14,366 nucleotides of DNA from Larix sibirica (Eukaryota; Streptophyta; Pinopsida; Pinales; Pinaceae): positions 8,681-23,046 of the forward strand of contig NWUY0300106865.1 of the NCBI GenBank assembly GCA_004151065.3. Direction: 5' to 3'. How positions within the stretch are numbered: position 1 is the stretch's first letter; each line of letters opens with the position of its first letter. This document shows positions 1-7,876 of this stretch, in pieces. Made by a program: the position numbers and the translations under genes. The notes below the pieces were generated by a model that did no database searches, was not told the origin of the DNA, and saw only the letters and a list, made by a program, of their open reading frames with translations.

Positions 1-164
1 TCCTAGGGTTAGGTTTTTGGATGTTTTGGTATTTACTCTTTATGTTTATGATAAAAAGTTCTTTTTAAGTCTCTTTGTAATCATCTCTTGCGAATGAGTG
101 TATTCGACACATCTCTATTTAGAGATAAGCTACCACCATTTGAGCTAGTTTGTATTGCTTTGTA

Positions 165-890
165 GTTTACAATATTTGAATTTAGTTACAGCCACTAAAC
201 TCATCAAGAAAATAAAAGAACTGTTTCCTTGATAATGTATCAAGAACTTGATTAATAAAGGGAAAAGTAAAACTATATATCCTTATGAGTGACCATATTC
301 AATTCTTTGTAATCAACATAAATCTACCACTTGCCATTATTTTTAGGGACAATTACTAAGGGAGAGACCCATTGATTGTCAGATATTGGGTATATAAAAT
401 TTGCACTCAAGAATTTTTTCAATTCCCTTTTAACTTTGTCCCTCAAGAGTGGGTTCATATGATCTTAGGGTTGTCTGATAGGTCAGGCATCATTTTGGAT
501 ATAAATATGATGGGTGCACAAATTAGGGTGTATTCCATTCATATCTTTATACTCACATGCAAATGCATCCTTCTGTTCCTACAATAGATGGATTAGTTGT
601 TCTTTTTGTAAAGGAGACAATTGTGGATTGATATTCAAAGTTTTTCCTGGCTCAATCTTTGCATTTATGATTTTAATGTTTGGGCATGAAATTGTGGCCA
701 AGGAGCCTATAGATAAATTTGTCACATGATTCTCTTGAATAGAAAGTTGCATAACATCATCCAAGAACTGGGATTTTCGCTGAGAAGATGAAGATATATT
801 ATTGATAAATCTATTGATCACATCATCCTTTGTATTTAAAACAAAGTGCCATGTCGATGGTAAGTACAGGTTGTATGATCTTAGTATCAC
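165..890 (-). pseudogene. Ty3/gypsy protease-RT linker and N-terminal reverse transcriptase remnant
   Basis: This is the pol segment between protease and reverse transcriptase plus the first RT blocks. From 890 down to 579 the frame stays open and ends in the linker block LSPLQKEQLIHLL. The same frame continues past a stop with KDAFACEYKDMNGIHPNLC and then THHIYIQNDA. The PISDNQWVSPLVIVPKNNGK block starts near 400, followed by a stop and IYVDYKELN. FLDEFSG near 190-215 keeps the RT motif A aspartate. I count at least five in-frame stops. Homology to RT is lost below about position 165, where the blocks expected after motif A are absent, so the gene ends there by truncation or rearrangement. 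The pieces are typical of Ty3/gypsy RT; identity is secure, exact ends are not. Confidence 0.8.
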
Positions 891-948
891 ACTCCTAATC
901 TTCTATCCACATAGGAATTTCAACATTTGTGCTAGTCCTGGAAGGGGG

Positions 949-1516
949 TTACAATGTAATTTTTTTGGTGGAATCGCCATGAGATATCATCATGTTACCA
1001 AATATGCAATCAATGTATGCATAGGTCGTAGCTAACCATGGCCTGCCTAATATGAGAGGATGTCCTCCCAATCGATATTTTGGTTGTACGACCATGAAGT
1101 CAGCTGGGTACTCCCACAAATTAACAGAGATAGCTATGTACTCCAGGATTCCCTCAGGCCTAATGGTAGATCGATTAACTAATTCTAAGACCATAGGAGT
1201 TTCTCTAGGGCATAGTCCAAGACGTTCCATTGTTTCCTTGGTCATTATGTTGATGGCATCTCCAAGATCAATTAAAGCATTTGGAATATAGACATTGTTG
1301 ATGTAAGCATCAATTGTTGGATTGTTAGTATATTTATATTTGGGGATCCAAAACCTTTCCAAGAATTAAGTCTGCTAATTGACCAATGACATGCATTGTG
1401 GGTGGATCTTTTGGCTTCCAACTAGGATTCCTAATACAAAGTTCTCTATCTATTTTAACATATATCAAAATCTCCTTGATTGCCTGGAACAAAGGAATCT
1501 TAATATTAACACACAT
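949..1516 (-). pseudogene. Ty3/gypsy retropepsin (aspartic protease) remnant
   Basis: This is the aspartic protease that would cut the Gag-Pol polyprotein inside the virus-like particle. Two overlapping frames cover it. The upstream one (1516-1334) holds the conserved lead-in block around IPLFQAIKEI and GQLADLILGK. The downstream one (1362-949) holds the protease core: ALIDLGDAINIMT carries the catalytic Asp in the D-L-G form used by many plant Ty3/gypsy proteases, and PADFMVV and LILGRPWLATTYAYIDC form the flap-side and C-terminal blocks. The frame change near 1334-1362 breaks the gene. The second residue after the DLG motif is often Ser in relatives and is Ala here. The core frame runs on for over 130 residues without a stop, so this is the best-kept part of pol. 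Confidence 0.8.
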
Positions 1517-1745
1517 TTCACAATTCCCCTAATAAATCAAACTTAGGCTGAGTAGGGGGTTTTATTAGTCCTAACCTCTCAGGATAAGGAGGAGGTTGAA
1601 AAACCCCTTTTGTCAATGGCTGGTATGAATTTATGGGTGGACTAAATTGTGGTGTCTCTAAAGGTTGTTGTTTAGAATGGCTTAGTTCTGGTTGTTGAAT
1701 CTACTCTTCTTCATGTTATGAGATAATTGGAGGATTCCTTTGATT

Positions 1746-3255
1746 CAACACTCTCCCTGATCTAAGATGCATTTCCTAACATTCTACAGTAGAGATAAAA
1801 TAAGTGCGATAACTAGGCAGTTTAGTGGTATAAGCAGGATGAACTGCTTTATTGTTGTTTGCATTAGGATTTGGTTGTGCATGCAACTTAGGACTTGGAG
1901 GAGGATTATTGGTACGCAACTACAATTGTTGTTTATAAGGTGATTGAGGTTGTTACATGGGAAATGGCTGGTTTCTAGAAGATTACCCCTACCTTACCTA
2001 TGGCCATTGGTAGATTTGGGTTGGTTGTGGTGTCCATGGTGCCTAGTGTGTAGGGGGATACCACTAAGAAGGATATCACCGTTGTTGGGGAGGATATTAT
2101 AATTGCTTATTAGTATAATAATTATTAGAAAATTGAGTGGGATATTGGGTCATACCTATTGGTTTAGGCCACCAAGACCTCTTGGGAGCTATAAAGTAAG
2201 CTTGTTCCGACTCTATGTTTGTTCCTTCATATGACGCTTTCAATTGAGGCAGATATGGACACTTGTTGGTCAAATGTTCTTTCTCACAAATGCTACAAAT
2301 TCCAATGCTATTAAGGAGGTACTCCTTTAAGGGGTGTTTTTGTCTGCACTTGGGACAAAAAATGGCCATGGATTTTTCCATCTCTGATTGTTTATACTTA
2401 ATTTTCAAGGTGTCAATTTGAAATGTTAAAGAACTTAAAATATCAAATTTAAAATTATCCATCAACTTACCTAGTTCAGTGTGTGTGGCTCCTCCCGTGG
2501 TTTCTCTTGTGGCTCTAGGTATGTCCTCTCAAAATATTTCCCTACTTTTATTGTTCTCTTGAATAACTTCTGTAGAGTTCACATATATCACCAAAATTAG
2601 CTTTTGAAATCTCAGCCTTCCCCATAAGTTTTAGGATGTCAACATACTCATCTTTCAAACCTCCAATTATAATTTTTCTCAAGGATTCTTTATCCAAATT
2701 GTTGTGTTTGGATCTCCGCAGATTATATTGAAATCTCTCTACATAATCCTCCAGACCTTCCTCTTGAATCTCTTGGAGTCATTTTGAAGATCTCTTCCTG
2801 AAGATCCTTAGAACTGTAGTAGTCCTGATATTTTTGAAGGAATGCCTTCTTCATGTCATCCCATGTATTTATGGTTTGTCCTCCAAGCCCCATATACCAT
2901 TGCAATATTGCACTCTTTAATGCAGTAGGAAATAACTTCAACTTTTGTGCACTAGAAAGATAGGCATAGCTTCGGCATAAGACATCAAATTCAAAGAGGA
3001 AAGTATTATGATCCTCAGTGGAAAATCCATGAAAAGTAGGAAAAGTTGAAAGATGTATGTTCTTCATTAGTGCCCCTCCTATGAGATCCCCAATTGGAAA
3101 CTCAAAAGTTACAATGGATCCAACTTCTTTATTTTCTGCCATAGTTTCTTTTGAAGTCTCAAGATTTCCAAAGGGGTCCCAAAAGAACTGATTTCCACCA
3201 ACCCTTGATTCTTGTGAGGAAACAAAGTTTCTTGGTTCGTGAACAAGATTCTATG
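1746..3255 (-). pseudogene. Ty3/gypsy gag remnant with two zinc knuckles
   Basis: Gag would form the element's particle shell and bind its RNA. The frame begins well upstream of the ATG at 3142: residues EPRNFVSSQESRVGG and FFWDPFGN are readable from about 3250 in the same frame. The 3142-2723 part carries the capsid-like retrotransposon gag domain (STFPTFHGFSTEDHNTF, LQWYMGLGG, WDDMKKAFLQKY). A frameshift near 2780 moves the rest (EGLEDYVERFQYNLRRSKH, then KDEYVDILKLMGK) into another frame, and a second change near 2500 leads to the zinc-knuckle frame (2465-2097). Two tandem CX2CX3H motifs lie at 2319-2357 and 2259-2297. Below 2096 a Pro/Gln-rich tail with many stops ends at MHLRSGRVL (1772-1746), the usual gag-pol border motif. 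Confidence 0.8.
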
Positions 3256-3279
3256 AACGTTAAGATCTAAATATCACCT

Positions 3280-3768
3280 CCCACTAATTAGTTCATCTGT
3301 GTACCCTTGACCTTATATACAAGGACAACAATTTTCTTCAAATGATGCAGATGATTCAACTCTTACACGATCTTCTAAGACTCTTAGTGGGAGGATTCAT
3401 TGTGCTCGAGTATTTGACCTTCCTCCTTGTCCTCTTATTCCTGCAAAATTGTTAGTGTTGCGGGTGGTTCTTACTGCACCACACACTGTAATATTTCTTC
3501 CATAATTCATGCAAACTACATGCCTTGAATGCATACGAGTAGGTACTCACTACTAACAATTAGAGTAAGAGAGAAGGTTCTTACCTCTTATCTTATAGTT
3601 CCTTTTTACCATCCATTCAATTCATGTTACTTATGCTTCTAAATGAAAGGAAAACAGAGTGTATGAGATATCTTGGTGGTTTTAGTCCAACAATTTCCGT
3701 TCCAAAGGAGCCCTTAACACAATGTATTAAAATCAATGCTAGATTATGCTATTGTGCCTTCGATAACT
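3280..3768 (-). repeat. Retrotransposon leader, copy A (contiguous with gag)
   Basis: This is the untranslated leader between the inner primer-binding site and gag. It is similar along its whole length to 4808-5299, for example the shared blocks cactaattagttcatc near the low end and agattatgctattgtgcct next to the primer site. Below 3280 the similarity stops and this copy runs on into the gag N-terminal region, so this is the leader that belongs to the gag-pol copy. Confidence 0.75.
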
Positions 3769-3786
3769 TCCCCGGCAATGATGCCA
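3769..3786 (-). promoter_or_regulatory. Primer-binding site A, tRNA-Asp type, degenerate
   Basis: The plus strand reads tccccggcaatgatgcca. This matches the 3' end of plant tRNA-Asp(GTC) at 15 of 18 bases, recalled from the known tRNA sequence and counted by eye. It lies three bases from the inner end of LTR A, the normal place for a primer-binding site. All three differences are transitions. Confidence 0.75.
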
Positions 3787-4455
3787 AATTGTTGGGAAAA
3801 ATAATTGCTCTTTGAAACATATAATTCTCCAATCCATTAGTTGTCAAAACAGGGTAGGGTTTTATTTTAAAATTTATCATGCAAAGCCTATGTACACTAC
3901 AAAGCTTGGTCTCTCTTTTATTTGTCTATTGCAGTAATATAAAATGCTTCAACACAAATAAAAACAAAGAAATCAACTTAACCACACTAGCTAAGAAACC
4001 TTCCTTTAGTTTTTCCTCAACAAGCCGAATGCAAATTTTTGTCCCTTAGTTAATATTGACAAGTTTGGCAATTCACACTTAATGAATTCTGAAAGCAAAA
4101 TTATACAGTAGTCACACTACAACAGAAACCTCAATAACAATGTCTTAATTTGATTTTAAGAAACTCACAACCTGGAAAGGGAATAAATCAACTCACAACA
4201 ATATATCTGTAGCAATCAACAATCATAAACTAAATATGCACTACTAATAATTAAACTAACATATTTGTGCAGTACCTTCGGAAAGGGGAGCCTTCCTCCC
4301 TCAAACATGCACTACTGAGAATTATTACAAACTATAAAGCAATCACATAAAAATGCACAATGGAGAGAAGAACCAGATTTGTATTAACGAGATGTAGCAA
4401 TACCACAATAAAAAAATATCACCAATCCAGTCCTCGTTCCTTCTAAAAAAGGGTG

Positions 4456-4463
4456 TATTTATA
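4456..4463 (-). promoter_or_regulatory. LTR A TATA box candidate
   Basis: The element strand reads TATAAATA, followed by a C-rich stretch. The same site is kept in LTR B at 5964-5971, so it predates the duplication. Its position inside the LTR fits an RNA polymerase II promoter driving transcription toward gag. Confidence 0.6.
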
Positions 4464-4704
4464 CATAATAAAAATTTATTCAAATATTTCATAAACATCA
4501 ACTAATTCGGCCATTGCTCAAATAAGTTCAACTACTAAACAAAATCGTATCAAAGATGGAACAAATCTAACTATCTCATGCTATAAATACGACATAACAT
4601 TTGCAAATATCTTGCTCAACGTTGTGTTGGATCAACTAACCTGATCTTATATGGTCTCGTTCCAACCCTGAGTGAAAACGACTTTTCCTTTCCTTAGAAT
4701 GTGG

Positions 4705-4730
4705 ATTCGTAACAAATGGTTGTTACGAAT
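4705..4730. repeat. Perfect 11-bp inverted repeat in LTR A
   Basis: The arms attcgtaacaa and ttgttacgaat are exact reverse complements around a 4-base loop. They lie about 80 bases inside the U3 end of LTR A. LTR B has the same structure at 6213-6238 with two mismatches between arms. It could be a dimeric factor site or an RNA/DNA hairpin; the sequence does not decide. Confidence 0.7.
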
Positions 4731-4807
4731 CTATTAGATTGTCTAGCTCACCTTCCACATCAGCTTCAAAGTCCACACGATCTTTGGGTCCACAACCTTA
4801 TCAACTA

Positions 4808-5299
4808 CCCACTAATTAGTTCATCCATGTACCCTTGAATTTCTATACAAGGACAACACTTTGCTTTAGTTAATGCAGATGATTAAGCTTATACATGATC
4901 TTCCAGGACTCTTAGTGGGGGAATTCCTTGTCTTTGAGTATTTGATCTTCTTCCTTGTCCTCTTCTTCATGCAAAATTATTAGTGTTGGGGGTGGTTCTT
5001 ATTGCATCATGTGTTGTAAAATTTCTTCTATGATTCATGCAAAGTACATGCCTTCAATACAGGAGAGTGGGTACTCACTACTAAAAATGAGAGAGAGAGA
5101 TCGTGGGTTCTTACCTCTCATCTTATAGTCCCTTTTTCCTTGCATTCAAGTCATGTTACTTATGCTTCTAAATGCAAAGAAAACACGGTGTATGAGATAT
5201 CATGGGGGTTGCAGTCCAACCGTATTACCATGCCAAAGGATCCCTTAACATAATGTATTAAACTAAATGCTAGATTATGCTATTGTGCCTTCGATAACT
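4808..5299 (-). repeat. Retrotransposon leader, copy B (truncated, joined to LTR A)
   Basis: This is a second copy of the leader found at 3280-3768. Instead of running into gag, it ends abruptly at 4808 against the U3 end of LTR A. It includes a short GA-repeat (gagagagagaga, near 5090) that the other copy does not share in that form. No gag sequence follows it, so about 5 kb or more of an element body is missing if this was once a full copy. Confidence 0.75.
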
Positions 5300-5317
5300 T
5301 CCCCGGCAACGACGCCA
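5300..5317 (-). promoter_or_regulatory. Primer-binding site B, tRNA-Asp type, near perfect
   Basis: The plus strand reads tccccggcaacgacgcca. This matches the 3' end of plant tRNA-Asp(GTC) at 17 of 18 bases by eye, using the known tRNA sequence. It is separated from the inner end of LTR B by three bases. It is the better preserved of the two primer sites and identifies the priming tRNA. Confidence 0.85.
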
Positions 5318-5320
5318 AAA

Positions 5321-6315
5321 TGTTGGGTAAAATTAATTGTTCTTTTGAAAACATATAATTCTCCAATTATTAATTGTCAAACGAGGGTAGGATTTTCTTT
5401 TAAAAGTAATCATGCAAAGTCTATGCATGCTACAAAGCTTGGTCTCTCATTGATTTGTCTATTGCAATAATATAAAATGCTTCAACACAAATAAAAATAG
5501 AGAAATCAGCTTCATCACACTAGCTAAGAAACATTCCTTTAGTTTTTCCTCAATAGGCGACAACTTTGGCAATCCACACTTAATGAAATGTGAAAGAAAA
5601 ATTAAACAGTGGCCACGCTACAACATAAACCTCAATAACTATGTCTAATCTGAATCTATCAATCTCACAACCTAGAAAGGGAATAAACCAACTCACAACA
5701 ATTTATTTGCAACAATCAATAATCATAAACTAATTATGAACTACTTCTAATAATTAAACTAACATATTTGTGCAACACCTGCTTGTAGAAAGGGGGCCCT
5801 TCCTCCCTCAAATAGGCATTGCTGAGAAGTATTACAAACTATAGAGCAATCACATAAAAATGCACAATGGAGAGCACAACCAAATTTGCATTAACAATGT
5901 GTAGCAATACCACAATAACAAAATATCACCAATCTAGTTCTGTGTTCCTTCTGAAGAAGGGCGTATTTATACATATTAAAACTTTCTTCAAATATTTCAT
6001 AAAGACCAACTAATTCGGGCATAGCTCGAATCGGTTCAACTACTAAACATAATTGTATCAAAGATAGAACAAATCTAACTATCTCATGCTAGAAATAAGG
6101 CATAACATCTGCGAAGATATTGCTCAACATTGTGTTGGATCAACTAACCTGATCTTCTATGGTCTCATTCCAACCTTGAGTGAAAATGACTTTCCCTTTC
6201 CTTGGCAAGTGGATTCATAACAAATAGTTGTTACAAATATATTAAATCGCCTAGCTCATCTTCCACATCAACTTCAAAGTCCACATAATCTTTGGGTCCA
6301 TGGCCCTATCAACTA
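5321..6315 (-). repeat. LTR copy B (about 995 bp), outer copy
   Basis: This is the outermost LTR, bounded by tgttggg at 5321 and tatcaacta ending at 6315. Beyond 6315 the sequence no longer matches anything next to LTR A, which fixes the boundary between element and host DNA here. It keeps the TATA box and a degenerate form of the hairpin seen in LTR A. Confidence 0.8.
5964..5971 (-). promoter_or_regulatory. LTR B TATA box candidate
   Basis: The element strand reads TATAAATA at the position equivalent to 4456-4463 in LTR A. Conservation between the two diverged copies supports it as the ancestral LTR promoter. Confidence 0.6.
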
Positions 6316-7876
6316 TTAGACGTTTTGCGGCTTCTGTAGCCAACGTTGTCCATAATCCCCTTTTACCAAAATTTGCAAATCAACTCACAAGATAATCACA
6401 ACCCATAGATTTCCTTCATCATTCATTAAAAATGTAAAAAATGCAATCATGAATACCTAGTATCAAAAATTGTACTCATTCACTCAAGATATTCCCTCTT
6501 TATAGATATAGGAAGGCAAAATGGATATAAAAGGCTAGTGAAAAGGCAACAAAATAGTATTATTTCCAGACCCCAACAAATGGTTTAAAACTAGAACGTT
6601 ATCACAAAATCACAATCTTATTGTTATATACATAATAGGTATGTATGTATAGTCTAATCCCTAATATAAATGTGGTTAGATACACAATGAATAGTATACA
6701 TTTATCCTTAGTTTCAAAACTAAAGAATGAACGAAGAACACCAACACATCACTAGTATTTTCTAGTTGCTCATTACCTTGGAATGTAAGTGGAGGGCAAT
6801 TATCTAGACACCATCACTAAATTACAAAGACTAAACATAATTATCCAATTGAAAATCTTTCACTTAGTCCACTTCTCACAAAACATCAAATATTGCTGAT
6901 TGTGACATTGTATAGAGGGTATCATTTAAATAAAGATGCTCATATTAATCAAAAATTAGAAGAGCTATTTTGAACATTAGTTTAATCATTTGAATAATTC
7001 ATGCAAGACATGTTTTTAAAATAAAGATGATGTCAATATTAATCAAAATTTAGAATAACATTTTTTAACATTAGCTCAGTCATTTGAATAATCTGCCTAA
7101 GACATTTTCTCCACATATATGTATAAGCTTTAATAGTTAATTCAATTGATTAGACCATTGAAGGGCATATTGCCAACCATAAGTTACTAGGGTCAAAATC
7201 AAATTCAATAGAAGACAATATAATCCAGGGAGCTTTGGTAGAAAATATTAAAGAATGATGCAAAAGTTGTCACATCCTGGAGCAAATGGTGAATACCCTT
7301 TTCTTCCTATGATCAGCAAGGTCGAGTTTTACTGTGTCATGAGCAGGGTGCCATAAAGGTTGGGAAAGCTGCTTACCCAATATTGGGTTGTTTTCCTCTA
7401 GTGTTCTAATATTCTGTCAGTTCGCTGTCATGGTGAGTTGGTTCGTCAAGAGATTTAGAAGGCTGCGGGCAACCATTATTGGAGCTTGGTAACATTTTCG
7501 ATATGTCTATGGAGAGGGAAATATTCTAGAGTTAATAACGTTCACATGTAACAGTGCAAGCCATGTAGAGGCGTTTTCTGATTTTACACATCTAACATGT
7601 AAAATAAAGTTACTGGCAACATATTAAATTAAAGTAATAGCAATACAGGAAACATTTCAATCCGGAATATCAAACAGTAATTTCAGAGGCCTTAAAACTA
7701 AAGTAAGAATACCCACGAATTTAGAGTGAAAACATTAATACTTTCATCCACCCATGGGAGCTTATGAATCATACATTCCCTCACACAGACCACCAAAATA
7801 TGTGCAGCAGAAGAGACATTTTGTTAAATTTACAGATATGTTTGCTTGAACACTTCTCTGGTTAATAGCCGGAGCA
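6316..7876. other. AT-rich spacer between LTR B and the GH81 gene
   Basis: I see no gene here. Most of 6316-7250 is AT-rich with stops in all frames. The stretch 7250-7560 is less AT-rich and more complex but gave no recognisable protein in the frames I read. The part nearest 7876 must contain the 3' UTR of the minus-strand GH81 gene; I found no clear AATAAA on that strand, so the transcript end is unplaced. Confidence 0.6.
6926..7108. repeat. Two-copy imperfect tandem repeat, period about 92 bp
   Basis: Units at roughly 6926-7015 and 7016-7108 share the blocks taaagatg, atattaatcaaaa, aacattag, tcatttgaataat and aagacat in the same order and spacing. It lies in AT-rich spacer and shows no coding potential. 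Confidence 0.7.

Larger units (their letters stand above)
3790..4807 (-). repeat. LTR copy A (about 1018 bp)
   Basis: This LTR lies directly upstream, in element orientation, of primer site A, leader A and gag. Its primer-side end is tgttggg on the plus strand (CCCAACA on the element strand). The other end is set by loss of similarity to LTR B right after tatcaacta. The pair CAACTA and TGTTG gives short, imperfect terminal inverted repeats; the expected outer CA is TA in both copies. It is similar to LTR B from end to end, with roughly one difference per eight to ten bases by eye. It carries about 23 bases that LTR B lacks, in the stretch around 4030-4060. Confidence 0.8.
1..6315 (-). mobile_element. 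Degraded Ty3/gypsy LTR retrotransposon, left end open
   Basis: In element orientation (minus strand) the order is LTR, tRNA-Asp-type primer-binding site, leader, gag with two zinc knuckles, an LRSGR motif, retropepsin, linker, then the start of reverse transcriptase. That order is standard for Ty3/gypsy elements. The LILGRPWLA protease block, the LRSGR motif at the gag-pol border and the tRNA-Asp primer site resemble the Tat/Athila branch; the branch is inferred, the family is not in doubt. The coding part has several frameshifts and in-frame stops, so the copy is inactive. RNase H, integrase and the 3' LTR are not in the window, so no target-site duplication can be checked. The right half contains an extra LTR plus leader, described separately. 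Confidence 0.85.

Noticed and set aside
949-1291. Plus-strand open frames over the protease region
   Set aside because: They are antisense to the retropepsin frame, which has clear family motifs.
3624-5470. Short plus-strand open frames inside the two leader-LTR units (3624-3815 and 5267-5470)
   Set aside because: They cross the primer-binding sites and LTR ends and are similar only because the units are duplicates; they do not look like genes.
3280-6315. A host gene duplication or satellite array
   Set aside because: The primer-binding sites, LTR-type ends and TATA box placement show the repeated unit to be LTR plus leader of a retrotransposon.
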